A DNA stretch of 64,000 nt from CAYQUO01 sp964420835 (GTDB taxonomy: Bacteria > Chloroflexota > Anaerolineae > Anaerolineales > Anaerolineaceae), in assembly GCA_964420835.1 (NCBI GenBank), contig CAYQUO010000013.1:1-64000 (forward strand), read 5' to 3'. Below the pieces are notes generated by a model. It had not been told where the DNA came from. It saw nothing but the letters and a program-made list of their open reading frames with translations, and did not search any database. Position 1 is the stretch's first letter. Each line of letters opens with the position of its first letter. Below are positions 41,429 through 50,082 of the stretch, piece by piece. Both the position numbers and the translations under genes were made by a program.

Positions 41429-42016
41429 TTATTTCCGGGCCCCCGTGGGAGACCCGCCGGCCAGCATTACCAGTTCGTCAACCAACTGATCCAGTTCTTC
41501 AACCAGCGGATGTTCGGTCACAGACCGGTACGCCTCAACGAGGGCGCGGTAGTTCCACAAGGTTCCTTCACGCCCGCCCTTAAAATGCTGCCAAACGCCC
41601 TCCCCCTCCCGGCGGTAGTCTTGCAGGATGCAGCGCGCGTTATGGACCTTGTCGGCCATCGAGACCAGGCGGGCCTTGGCGGAAATGCGGGGAATCTGTT
41701 CCAGGTAGGCTTCCTTGCGTTCCCGCCAGGGGGGTTTGGGAGCCTGGTCCGTGTCGCTGCATTCGGCAACAATCGAAGCCACAGCGCTGCCAAATTCACG
41801 CCGGATCCTGTTGAGGGTTGCAGCCCCGCCCTGGTCCTCCACGGCATCATGCAGGAGGGCTGCAATGGCTTCGTCTTCACCCCCACCGTTTTCAAGGACG
41901 AGACTGGCAACGGCCATCAGGTGGGCGAAGTAGGGGGTTTTGCTGCCTTTTCGGTTTTGGCCGGCATGAAGTTGAAGGGCCATCGAAAAGGCCTGCAGAA
42001 ACCGATCATTGAACAT
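41429..42016 (-). CDS. SpoT/MESH1-like HD-domain hydrolase
   Basis: The 195-residue protein is a stand-alone HD domain of the RelA/SpoT type: HAGQNRKGSKTPYFAHLMAV near residue 17, LLHDAVEDQGG near residue 54 with the HD and ED metal and catalytic residues, and SMADKVHNARC near residue 118. Such small alarmone hydrolases remove the 3'-pyrophosphate of (p)ppGpp or act on NADPH. No synthetase domain is present. The ATG at 42016 is preferred over one at 42022 because it lies six bases after the -10 box. Confidence 0.87.
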   Translation of the reverse strand: MFNDRFLQAFSMALQLHAGQNRKGSKTPYFAHLMAVASLVLENGGGEDEAIAALLHDAVEDQGGAATLNRIRREFGSAVASIVAECSDTDQAPKPPWRERKEAYLEQIPRISAKARLVSMADKVHNARCILQDYRREGEGVWQHFKGGREGTLWNYRALVEAYRSVTEHPLVEELDQLVDELVMLAGGSPTGARK

Positions 42017-42022
42017 GGTCAT

Positions 42023-42031
42023 ATTATAGCA
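42023..42031 (-). promoter_or_regulatory. Extended -10 box giving a leaderless HD-hydrolase mRNA
   Basis: The minus strand reads TGCTATAAT; six bases separate it from the ATG at 42016. An ATG directly abutting the -10 box (42022) would lie upstream of transcription start, which decides the start codon. Confidence 0.65.
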
Positions 42032-42053
42032 AGAGTTGAATCCACCGAATGAA

Positions 42054-42083
42054 TGGACGATTCCTGCCTGCCTGTGGTATACT
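42054..42083 (+). promoter_or_regulatory. Promoter of rpsB-tsf
   Basis: TATACT at 42078-42083 preceded by TGG forms an extended -10. A partial -35, TGGACG, lies at 42054-42059 with an 18-base spacer. The leader of about 108 bases before rpsB is long enough for an autoregulatory RNA structure, but no clear fold is identified. Confidence 0.6.
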
Positions 42084-42197
42084 TCTGCCGCTTAAAAACC
42101 CATCACACACGCTTTCTGACCGTCCGGCGTGCTCTTCCCCTGGAAGTGCAAAGGATGAGGATGACGGAAGCGGAGGAAAAACGCAAAGGAGAATATC

Positions 42198-43169
42198 ATG
42201 GCGAGTGTAATTTCCATGAAAGCGCTGCTAGAAAGCGGCGTCCACTTCGGTCACCGCACCAACAAGTGGAACCCGGCAATGAAGCCGTACATCTTCACCG
42301 AGCGCAACGGTATCCATATCATCGACCTGCAGCAAACGGTGAAAGCGCTCAACTCGGCATTCAACCTCGTTCGGGACACGGTAATGGGAGGCGGGATCGT
42401 TTTGTTTGTTGGCACAAAGCGGCAGGCACAGGAGACCGTAAAAGAGGAAGCCGAACGCTGCGGCATGCCCTACGTTACCCAGCGCTGGCTGGGAGGGATG
42501 CTGACCAACTGGGCCACCATCTTTCAACGGATCCTGGAACTGGAACGGCTGGAACACATGCGCGACAGCGGCGAGATCAACAAACTGACCAAGAAGGAAG
42601 GCTTGCTGATCGAGCGGGAGATCAACCGCCTGCTTATTCGCCTAAGTGGTGTGCGCTCCATGAAACGCCTGCCCGACCTGCTCTTTGTGATCGATGTATC
42701 ACGCGAGTATACGGCTATCCACGAAGCCAATCTGAAGAACATCCCGGTTATCGCCCTCGTGGATACGAACTGCAACCCGGGGGGAGTGGATTACGTCATT
42801 CCATCAAACGATGACGCCATCCGGGCGATCAAACTATTGGTCGGTAAAATGGCGGATGCCGTTCTCGAGAGCAAGGCCATGCGCAAGGATGAGGATCTCG
42901 AGGCCGAAGCGGCTGCTGCCGAGCGGCTGGAACGCTCTCCCATGATGCGCCGCTCAACGTTCGAGGAGGAAGAGATTCTCGAGGACAAGGATTTGCTGGG
43001 CGATTCCGTCCTGGCACGCCTGGGCACCAGGGCTTATGCAGAAGAAGACGAGGAAGACGAGGAAATTGCCCCGGACATTGAAAGGGAATCGGCTGAAGAA
43101 CCCATTGCCCCCGAAAACAACGAAGAGGGCGATGAGAGCGTGGATGTCGCAGAGTCTGATTCGGAATAA
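42198..43169 (+). CDS. rpsB: 30S ribosomal protein S2 with acidic C-terminal tail
   Basis: S2 binds the small-subunit neck between head and body. The core shows LLESGVHFGHRTNKWNPAMK near residue 11, VLFVGTKRQAQETV near residue 68 and RWLGGMLTNW near residue 95. The protein has 323 residues against about 230-260 in most bacteria. The extra part after about residue 230 is strongly acidic (runs such as EEDEEDEEIAPDIE) and probably disordered. AAGGAG precedes the ATG, and tsf follows as usual. Confidence 0.96.
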   Translation: MASVISMKALLESGVHFGHRTNKWNPAMKPYIFTERNGIHIIDLQQTVKALNSAFNLVRDTVMGGGIVLFVGTKRQAQETVKEEAERCGMPYVTQRWLGGMLTNWATIFQRILELERLEHMRDSGEINKLTKKEGLLIEREINRLLIRLSGVRSMKRLPDLLFVIDVSREYTAIHEANLKNIPVIALVDTNCNPGGVDYVIPSNDDAIRAIKLLVGKMADAVLESKAMRKDEDLEAEAAAAERLERSPMMRRSTFEEEEILEDKDLLGDSVLARLGTRAYAEEDEEDEEIAPDIERESAEEPIAPENNEEGDESVDVAESDSE

Positions 43170-43242
43170 GCGATTTCCAACCGGGGAAAAATTGAAAAGG
43201 GAACCTATCAACGGGATGAACCCGTAGATCTTGAGGAAAACA

Positions 43243-43854
43243 ATGACCACGATCACAATTGACATGATCAAGCAGTTGCGGGAAAGTACAGGCGCGGGAA
43301 TTTTGGACTGCCGAAAAGCTCTTGAACAGTCCAACGGGGATATGAAACAAGCCCTGGACTTCCTGCGGGAAAAGGGCCTGGCCATGGCGGCCAAGCGCTC
43401 CAGCCGCCGTGCCTCCGAGGGAGTGGTGGAACTGTATTCCCACGGCAACGGCCGCGTGGGTGTAATGGTGGAAGTGAACAGCGAGACCGATTTTGTTGGC
43501 CGTTCTGAAGCCTTCCGCACCCTGGCACACGAGCTGGCGCTTCAGATTGCAGCCACATCACCCCTGTATATCCATGACGACGACGTTCCGGCTGAAATTC
43601 TGGAGCATGAAAAGAAGATCGCCGAGGCACGTGCCCGGGAGGAAGGGAAACCGGAAAACATCCTGCCCCGCATTGTTGAGGGGTCGATCAAAAAATATCT
43701 TGATGAGGTTGTCCTCCTGCGGCAGCCATACATTCGGGATGAGTCGATAAGCGTTCAACAACTGGTGAATCAAACCGTGGCCAGCCTGGGGGAGAATATC
43801 GTTATCCGGCGTTTTGCCCGTTGGGCTTTGGGCGAAAGCACCGAAGAAGAATAA
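43243..43854 (+). CDS. tsf: Elongation factor Ts
   Basis: EF-Ts is the nucleotide exchange factor of EF-Tu. The 203-residue protein is of the short type (as in Thermus) and has the N-terminal UBA-like domain with TGAGILDCRKAL near residue 16 and SETDFVGRSEAFR near residue 82. The ATG at 43243 has GAGG seven bases before it and is preferred over an in-frame TTG at 43231. A terminator hairpin follows directly. Confidence 0.95.
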   Translation: MTTITIDMIKQLRESTGAGILDCRKALEQSNGDMKQALDFLREKGLAMAAKRSSRRASEGVVELYSHGNGRVGVMVEVNSETDFVGRSEAFRTLAHELALQIAATSPLYIHDDDVPAEILEHEKKIAEARAREEGKPENILPRIVEGSIKKYLDEVVLLRQPYIRDESISVQQLVNQTVASLGENIVIRRFARWALGESTEEE

Positions 43855-43861
43855 AAAATGG

Positions 43862-43891
43862 AAAGGCCAACCCTGCGGTTGGCCTTTTTTT
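43862..43891 (+). terminator. Intrinsic terminator between tsf and pyrH
   Basis: AAAGGCCAACC (43862-43872) and GGTTGGCCTTT (43877-43887) form an 11-base-pair stem with a four-base loop, followed by a run of T residues to 43891. It ends three bases before the pyrH ribosome binding site, so pyrH depends on read-through; no separate pyrH promoter is visible. Confidence 0.88.
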
Positions 43892-43902
43892 ACGGAGATG
43901 AT

Positions 43903-44619
43903 ATGGAAGGACTGAAATACCATCGGATCTTGCTGAAACTTGGTGGTGAGGCTCTGTCCGGTTCGGATGGCTCGGGAATCGATCCAAAAGCGGCCCGCTC
44001 GATCGCAGATCGGGTACGCCAGGTAAGGGAAATGGGGGTGGATGTTGCCATTGTCATCGGGGCGGGGAACCTTTGGCGCGGCCGGGTTGGCCTGGATACG
44101 GGGATGGACCGGGCAACGGCAGATTACATGGGCATGCTGGCGACCGTGATGAACGCCCTGGCTTTGATGGATGCCCTGGAGAACATCGGTGTGATCACCC
44201 GGGTGCAGTCGGCAATCGAAATGCGATCCGTCGCCGAACCATACATCCGGCGGCGGGCGATCCGCCATATGGAAAAAGGCCGGGTGGTCATCTTTGGCGG
44301 CGGAACCGGCAATCCCTATTTCTCCACCGACACGGCTGCGGCCTTGCGGGCGATGGAGATGGAATCGGATGTGCTGATTAAGGCAACCAAGGTGGATGGG
44401 ATCTACGACAGCGACCCTTCGCAAAATCCCAAGGCGGTCAAGTTCGATCATCTCAAGTACATTGATGTGCTTAACCGGCGCCTGGAGGTGATGGACAGCA
44501 CGGCCATTTCCCTGTGCATGGAAAACAAGTTGCCCATCCTGGTGCTTAACCTGTGGGACCCGGATGCTCTTCGCCGCTCGTTGTTGGGTGAACCGGTTGG
44601 CACCCTTGTGACCGCCTGA
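43903..44619 (+). CDS. pyrH: UMP kinase
   Basis: PyrH phosphorylates UMP to UDP in pyrimidine synthesis. The 238-residue protein of the amino-acid-kinase fold has RILLKLGGEALSG near residue 8, IGAGNLWRGR near residue 52, and GGGTGNPYFSTDTAAALRA near residue 131. The ATG at 43903 is placed five bases after GGAG; an in-frame ATG at 43858 lies inside the terminator. The usual frr gene does not follow; a glycosyltransferase-like membrane protein does. Confidence 0.95.
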   Translation: MEGLKYHRILLKLGGEALSGSDGSGIDPKAARSIADRVRQVREMGVDVAIVIGAGNLWRGRVGLDTGMDRATADYMGMLATVMNALALMDALENIGVITRVQSAIEMRSVAEPYIRRRAIRHMEKGRVVIFGGGTGNPYFSTDTAAALRAMEMESDVLIKATKVDGIYDSDPSQNPKAVKFDHLKYIDVLNRRLEVMDSTAISLCMENKLPILVLNLWDPDALRRSLLGEPVGTLVTA

Positions 44620-44623
44620 ACTG

Positions 44624-46945
44624 ATGAAATCCAGATCTGTCTGCCAGCCGAAATGGTTGGGGGCGTTTCTCCTGTTCATTTTCTGGTCAGGGGGGATCTA
44701 TCTGCTCTTTCTTCAAACACCCGTACCAAGCAGGCGCCGCCTGTTGCTGGCTTTGGCGGCCGGCCTGGTTGCCGGGGTGGCCTGGCTGGTTGTTTACCGG
44801 CATTGGCTGGCCAGAAGGCTCGCGGGGATTTCCGCCGGCAGGCTGGTTCTGGCAGCGGCAGCCTTTTGGTTTTGTGGCTCCATCCTGGCATTTGCGCTTC
44901 CAAGCCTGCCCATTAATTATCTCCTCATTCCAAAACACAACCTGGTTGTTACGGTCCGGGAACCGGGCGGGGCTTTGCACCCGGGCCGGATGGCGCTCCT
45001 CTGGTTCAATTCGGGCCTGCAGGATGAGAGTTTTGATGGGTTGCAGAAGCAGGGTGAATGGCGGCGAACTGAAACCGGGTTGGAACTGGCGGGTGAACCC
45101 CCGGCTGAACTGCACTGGGTTGGCCGGGCGGGGGGCGAGGCCGTGCTGCAATTCCATTCCGGTCCGGATGCCGGGGTTTTGGAGGTCAGTTGGGATGGCG
45201 CGCCCCCGGAGGTGATTGACCTGTTTAATGAATTCGAAACCAGCAGGGCATTGCGGCGGGACTTTCCAATTCCCTGGGGCAATACCCTCTCCTCGGCGCT
45301 GATTGTTGGCGGTTGTGTGGGCAGCCTGTTGTTTTTATTGGTATTCCTGTGGGTGGCCAGGGATGCCCCCGGACCGGCGGCTGAAGAAAACGCATTTGTA
45401 AGAAGAGGGTGGCCCGGGAACATCCCTTCTGCCCTCCTGATCGTGACCGGGACTGCTTACTTCATCATGTACCTCTGGATGGCGTTCATCCGGTTGCCCT
45501 ATCCCTACGAACTGGATTTTGTTGAAAGCGGCCTGATGGATACGGTGCAGAGGGTGCTGGACGGGCTGCCCCTGTTCACCCCGCCAACCCTCAGTTACAC
45601 ACCTGCGCTGTACACACCATTTTATTATTATGCTGCCGTACCATTCGCCTGGCTGCTGGGTTGCAGTTTCCCGGCGCTGCGGGTGCTTTCCTTCCTGGCT
45701 TCTCTGGCTGCCATTGGATTGGTGGGGTTGCTGGCCTGGAACGAAACGGGAAACTGGCGCCCGGCTTGTATTTCCTCCGGCCTCTTTGTTGCCACCTTTG
45801 CCGCCGGGGGTGCCTGGTTCGATACGGCCCGGGTGGACAGCCTGTACCTTGCCTTCCTCCTGGGGGGGATTTACTTCCTGCGCCGGAACCGCAGACGGTT
45901 CCATTTATTGATCGCTGCCTGTCTGTTTCTGCTGGCATTTTGGACCAAACAGACCGGCCTGGGCGTGGCCATCCTTGCCAGCCTGTATTCCATCGTTGCG
46001 ATCAAAGGCCAGCGAAAGTGGATCTTCCCGGCCATCACGCTGGCCGGCAGCGGCATTCTGACCGGCATCGCGCATATGCGGTCCGGCGGCTGGTTTACCT
46101 ATTACGTGTTCCGCATGCCGAACCACCACCCTGCCGAGTATGACCAAATGGGGCTGTTTCTCAGCCGGGATATTTTCCATGCGCTGCCCTTGGCGGCCCT
46201 GGCCGGAGTTTTTGTTTTTCTCCTTTGGCTGGCCCGCAGGCAAATCCCCTCTGCATTCCACCTGGTGTTGGTGCTGGGAGGCGTGGTTGGCCTTTCGGCA
46301 GTCAACCGGCTGCACGAAGGGGGCTACCTGAACACGCTCATCCCGGCCTTTGCCGTCCTGTCGGTGCTTTTTGGTGTCGGGCTGGAAATGGCGTTGCGGA
46401 TCGCACGAACCGGGAGGGTGGGGGGAATTACGATCCACACCGGCAGGGCTGCCCTGTTGCTGACCCTGCTGGGGCTGCTGCAGTTTGGGCTGCTGGCCTA
46501 CGATCCCCGGCAATACCTGCCCTCTGCGGCGGATCGCAAGGCGGGCGATGAATTGGTCTCCTGGATGAAACAAGTCCAGGGGGACATCTTTCTGCCCAAC
46601 CACACCACGCTGACCGACATGGCCGGCAAGCCCACCCATGCCCACCTGGGAATGATGTGGGACATCTTCCGGGCGGATGATCCAAACGCGAATCAAACGT
46701 TGGCGCCGCTTAAGCAGGAGATCCTCACCGCATTGGAAACCAGGAGGTTCGAGGCGGTCATCCTGGATGACACCGAACAGACCATGCTGCTCGATTTTTA
46801 CAAACCCTTCATGCAAACCTTGGAGGAAAACTACACCTACTTAAAGCCGGCCATTCCTGGCGGGGGATTGATCCCGGTGGTGGGTTACAAGACACGGCCA
46901 CATTCCATTTACATCCGCAGCGACCATATCGAAGCATATCGATAG
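44624..46945 (+). CDS. Large membrane protein, GT-C (GT39/ArnT-like) glycosyltransferase
   Basis: The 773-residue protein has about twelve transmembrane helices, with an extra beta-rich extracytoplasmic segment (about residues 105-205) between the third and fourth. The loop YPYELDFVESGLMDTVQRVL with an acidic residue pair, then TYTPFYYYAA-like sequence, is the usual active-site region of GT-C enzymes using polyprenyl-phosphate sugars. A soluble C-terminal part (residues 630-773) follows. It starts four bases after pyrH, which seems incidental. Substrate unknown. Confidence 0.8.
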   Translation: MKSRSVCQPKWLGAFLLFIFWSGGIYLLFLQTPVPSRRRLLLALAAGLVAGVAWLVVYRHWLARRLAGISAGRLVLAAAAFWFCGSILAFALPSLPINYLLIPKHNLVVTVREPGGALHPGRMALLWFNSGLQDESFDGLQKQGEWRRTETGLELAGEPPAELHWVGRAGGEAVLQFHSGPDAGVLEVSWDGAPPEVIDLFNEFETSRALRRDFPIPWGNTLSSALIVGGCVGSLLFLLVFLWVARDAPGPAAEENAFVRRGWPGNIPSALLIVTGTAYFIMYLWMAFIRLPYPYELDFVESGLMDTVQRVLDGLPLFTPPTLSYTPALYTPFYYYAAVPFAWLLGCSFPALRVLSFLASLAAIGLVGLLAWNETGNWRPACISSGLFVATFAAGGAWFDTARVDSLYLAFLLGGIYFLRRNRRRFHLLIAACLFLLAFWTKQTGLGVAILASLYSIVAIKGQRKWIFPAITLAGSGILTGIAHMRSGGWFTYYVFRMPNHHPAEYDQMGLFLSRDIFHALPLAALAGVFVFLLWLARRQIPSAFHLVLVLGGVVGLSAVNRLHEGGYLNTLIPAFAVLSVLFGVGLEMALRIARTGRVGGITIHTGRAALLLTLLGLLQFGLLAYDPRQYLPSAADRKAGDELVSWMKQVQGDIFLPNHTTLTDMAGKPTHAHLGMMWDIFRADDPNANQTLAPLKQEILTALETRRFEAVILDDTEQTMLLDFYKPFMQTLEENYTYLKPAIPGGGLIPVVGYKTRPHSIYIRSDHIEAYR

Positions 46946-46965
46946 GGTTTTTCGGTTGGAAGATG

Positions 46966-48453
46966 CTAGAGGACGACCCTCCTGGGCAGGAGGTTCTTCA
47001 GCCTGTCCGGGAGGGCGCGGGCACGTCCGAGGAAGCGCCCATGCTCGTCCTCAGCCAGCAGGATATGCTTTCCCGCTTCCGCAACAGGCAGCAACCCGCG
47101 CAGGTCCTCCCCGCGCAGCCAGGCGGGCAGCAGGTCCTCCGGCAGGCGGACGCGCCCGCCGGGCATTTGCCTGGCGAACCGCGACGCCCACTCGTGGGAG
47201 ATGGTGAACCCGGTTGGATCCTGTTCGCCCAGGGACAGGCCAGCTGAAACCACCGGCAGATGGGAGAATTGTCGCACAAGCCGGTCCGGCAGGGCTGCCA
47301 CACCGCCGCCCCGATGCCAGAGGGACAAGCCCTGCGACTCCAGCAACGAATCCAGGTCGAATCCATACATGTCAGCCAGGCTCAAGGACAGGGAACGATG
47401 CCTGGAGGGCTGGAGGGGAGCAAACCCGCTGGCTTCCCAGGGCCTCCGGGGGGCGGGCCGGCTTTGACAAGGCAGGGGTGCCGTTTTCACCAGCAGCCCA
47501 GCAAAAAAACCGGAAGTGCCGAAGATGTGGGGCCAAAGACGGGCAGCATTTTCAATCGATGGCTGGTAACCCTGCCCGAAGGCTTTTGTCAGCCCCGGGG
47601 CGGGTCGGGTCAGTTTGCGGGTGATGTCCGGCACCTCCAGGCTGCCGGCAAACTGGCGCATAACGGCATCCAGAACGCCTTCGTCTTCTTCCGGTTCCAG
47701 CGTGCAGGTGGAATAGACGACCTGCCCCCCGACCTTTACCGCCTGCAGGGCGCTTATCAACAGGCGCACCTGCCGCCGGGCCAGCGCAGAGCGTTCGCGG
47801 CCGGTGATGGGGCGGATGACGTGGCTTTCGCTGCTGCGCAGGCCCTGCATGCTGCAGGGCGCATCGAGCAGGACACGGTCAAAGGTCTCGGGGAACCAGG
47901 AGCCGAAATGCTCACCGGGGAAGTTGGTAACAGCCGTGTTCGCACATCCACAGGCGGCCAATACAAGGCGGAGGGCTGTGACCCGCCCGGCGCTGGAATC
48001 ATTGGCGAAAAGCAGGCCCTTATCCGAGGACAATGCCGCCAGGTGGCCGGTTTTCCCCCCGGGGGATGCGGCCATGTCCAGGGTAAGCGGAGGCTCCCGG
48101 CTGGCGGGGTCGAAAAGCTCGGGTGGGAGCATGGAGGCGGCTTCCTGGATGTAGATCTCCCCCAGGCGATGTTCGATCGATCGGGCGGGCTGTGGTTCCC
48201 CGGAGAGGAAGCGCCAGCCAGTGGCACAGAAGGGGATGGCTTGCAGTTCCCAGCCATAACGCCCGACCAGGTCCTGCTTTCCGGAAGCACCCATTTTTAA
48301 GGTGTTGATGCGGAAAGAAACAGGAAGCGGCCTCTCCAGTTCAGCCTGCAACCGGGCAAATTCCCCGGTGCTCATCAGGGGCTTGAACCGCTCCAGCGGT
48401 GGTGCTTCTGCCGGTTTGGCAGCCCTGTCAGGTTGGGCGATGTCCGCTTTCAT
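46966..48453 (-). CDS. RsmF/NSUN-type rRNA m5C methyltransferase
   Basis: The 495-residue protein has the SAM-binding motif TLDMAASPGGKTGHLAAL (residues 124-141). The two cysteines of m5C methyltransferases are Cys200 in DAPCSMQG and Cys250 in STCTLEPEED. A C-terminal RNA-binding extension of about 150 residues is like that of RsmF (YebU), which makes m5C1407 in 16S rRNA. The ATG at 48453 overlaps the upstream gene by 26 bases and has a fair ribosome binding site. It ends the rplS-led operon, next to two m7G1405-type methyltransferase homologues. Confidence 0.9.
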   Translation of the reverse strand: MKADIAQPDRAAKPAEAPPLERFKPLMSTGEFARLQAELERPLPVSFRINTLKMGASGKQDLVGRYGWELQAIPFCATGWRFLSGEPQPARSIEHRLGEIYIQEAASMLPPELFDPASREPPLTLDMAASPGGKTGHLAALSSDKGLLFANDSSAGRVTALRLVLAACGCANTAVTNFPGEHFGSWFPETFDRVLLDAPCSMQGLRSSESHVIRPITGRERSALARRQVRLLISALQAVKVGGQVVYSTCTLEPEEDEGVLDAVMRQFAGSLEVPDITRKLTRPAPGLTKAFGQGYQPSIENAARLWPHIFGTSGFFAGLLVKTAPLPCQSRPAPRRPWEASGFAPLQPSRHRSLSLSLADMYGFDLDSLLESQGLSLWHRGGGVAALPDRLVRQFSHLPVVSAGLSLGEQDPTGFTISHEWASRFARQMPGGRVRLPEDLLPAWLRGEDLRGLLPVAEAGKHILLAEDEHGRFLGRARALPDRLKNLLPRRVVL

Positions 48454-49252
48454 TTCCCTTGTGGATGCAGAAGATGAGTTCGTCGTTGACCTCCAGTTCA
48501 CTCACCGGCCAGGGTTGTCCTTCCAGGGTGCGGGCTACCAGGCGGCGGTGGGCTGCCCTGAGGTCATGTGCACCGGTCATGCTGGTGGAGGGAAGGGAGA
48601 CGACCAGCCAGTTTGCCCGGAGTTGTTGCCAGAACTGCCGGTTGCTGCCGCGCCTGCGCTGCTCTAACCGGTGGGCTTCCTTGAAGAAGAACGCCACGTC
48701 CACAGGGTGGGAGGGGGGGAAAAGCAGGATGTCGCTCTGCTCGGCCAGCGGGGGGAGGTTCATCAGGCACAGGAACTGGTTTACCAGGTCGACCCGCGGT
48801 TTATGCAGGTCATACGCATGGTAGCGGGTATCAGCTGAAAGTCCCATCCAGGGCAGGGCAAAGGGATTCAGGCCGCAGGCCAGGTCCAGGATGGTTTTTG
48901 GGCGCCCGGTGATGGAAAAAATGGCGGAATAAAACTCCTCCAGGGCGGGAAGGCGCTCCCGGGTGGAGGCATGCCGGGAGAGGAGGTAGGCGCAGGCTGC
49001 CTTCACGTCTTCCATTCCCAATGGGAAAGCCATCTCCAGCAGTCGGGAGGCTTCCGCATAATCCGGGTCACCCAGGTAGGGGGCGACGATGTTGTGCAGT
49101 TTTCTACGCGTGGCCTTCAGGGCATCCTTGTTGTTCCTGCCGGCCGCCAGTTCACGGGCGTAGAGGTCCTGCAGGGTGTCGGCTGGCAGGTCCAGGGGGC
49201 GGTATTTGCGGGAGGTTCTCAGGGTCTCCAGGGTATCGTTCGGGTTGTTCAA
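48428..49252 (-). CDS. FmrO/Rmt-family 16S rRNA methyltransferase homologue, divergent copy
   Basis: The 274-residue protein shares with aminoglycoside-resistance m7G1405 methyltransferases the motifs HASTRERLPALEEFYSAIF (from residue 94) and LDLACGLNPFALPWMGL (122-138). It also has FFFKEAHRLEQ (188-198). The late motif around SLGGRxKGM, which is needed for G1405 activity in known enzymes, is replaced by STSMTGAHDLR. It may therefore have another target or be a partner protein. It overlaps its paralogue by four bases. Confidence 0.85.
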   Translation of the reverse strand: MNNPNDTLETLRTSRKYRPLDLPADTLQDLYARELAAGRNNKDALKATRRKLHNIVAPYLGDPDYAEASRLLEMAFPLGMEDVKAACAYLLSRHASTRERLPALEEFYSAIFSITGRPKTILDLACGLNPFALPWMGLSADTRYHAYDLHKPRVDLVNQFLCLMNLPPLAEQSDILLFPPSHPVDVAFFFKEAHRLEQRRRGSNRQFWQQLRANWLVVSLPSTSMTGAHDLRAAHRRLVARTLEGQPWPVSELEVNDELIFCIHKGNESGHRPT

Positions 49253-50082
49253 TTTTTATTCCTCCCTTGCCGGCTGAGCAGGAAGGCCAATTCGCCGGGG
49301 AACTCGTACCGTTGAACGCTCACGGGCATGCCTTCGACCAATTGAAGGAAACGGGCTTCATAGTTGCGAACCATGCCCTTGCCGCGGCCGCCCAGGCTGT
49401 GCGCCGGAAAGGAAACCAGCAGGTGTTCTGCCTGGATGGTGGAAAGCAGCCGGGCGCCAACCTCCTTGTCTGCCTGCTCCAGGCAGGGGATGGCCTTCAG
49501 CAGCAGGGCAACCTGCACCGGCCGGGCCGGCGGCAGGTCCACCAGGTTGCATTGTACCGCAAGGCCCTTTTGCCCGATGTGTGCAAAATACAAGTTGATA
49601 AAGTCCACCATGTCACGGTAAATGTCACAGGCGGTGTAGGTACAGTCGCTTCCGATGGGCATCCAGGGGAGGGCGAGCGGGTTCAAGCCGCAGGCCAGGT
49701 CCAGGAGGGACTGGATGGGGGCAAGCGGACGCAGAATGGTTTCAAAAAAGGAGAAGAGGATGGGCAGACGCTCGCGGGTGGACGCATGGCCGCGCATGCA
49801 GCGGAGAGAAAAATCCTGCAGGCGGGCATCCTCCCGATCCCCCGGCAGAACAGCCAGTTCGCTCTGCCAGCGCTCATACGGCGCGGTCTCGTCCAGGTAG
49901 GCACCCCCAACCTGGTGCAGTTTGTTGCGGACAGCCTTGACCAGGTCCCTGCCCCTGCGGCCCTTGGCCGCCTCTTTGGCTGCCACCTGCCGGGCGAATC
50001 CCGGGTCAATGCTGCGGTACCTCGGTCCGGAGAGGGCAGCCGAAACAGCATCCGCCAGCGGATCGGCTTCAGGTGGCTTCAT
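49249..50082 (-). CDS. FmrO/Rmt-family 16S rRNA m7G1405 methyltransferase homologue
   Basis: Enzymes of this family methylate N7 of G1405 in the ribosomal A site and give high-level resistance to gentamicin- and kanamycin-type drugs. The 277-residue protein keeps HASTRERLP (99-107), the SAM site LLDLACGLNPLALPWMP (126-142), LLLKAIPCLEQ (193-203) and SFPAHSLGGRGKGM (224-237), so all core motifs are present. It overlaps tgt and the second paralogue by four bases each, inside a housekeeping operon, which suggests an intrinsic rather than acquired gene. Confidence 0.88.
   Translation of the reverse strand: MKPPEADPLADAVSAALSGPRYRSIDPGFARQVAAKEAAKGRRGRDLVKAVRNKLHQVGGAYLDETAPYERWQSELAVLPGDREDARLQDFSLRCMRGHASTRERLPILFSFFETILRPLAPIQSLLDLACGLNPLALPWMPIGSDCTYTACDIYRDMVDFINLYFAHIGQKGLAVQCNLVDLPPARPVQVALLLKAIPCLEQADKEVGARLLSTIQAEHLLVSFPAHSLGGRGKGMVRNYEARFLQLVEGMPVSVQRYEFPGELAFLLSRQGRNKN

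Noticed and set aside
49249..50082. Recently acquired aminoglycoside-resistance cassette
   Set aside because: There is no flanking mobile element or base-composition shift, and the gene overlaps tgt and its paralogue inside an rplS-murI operon.
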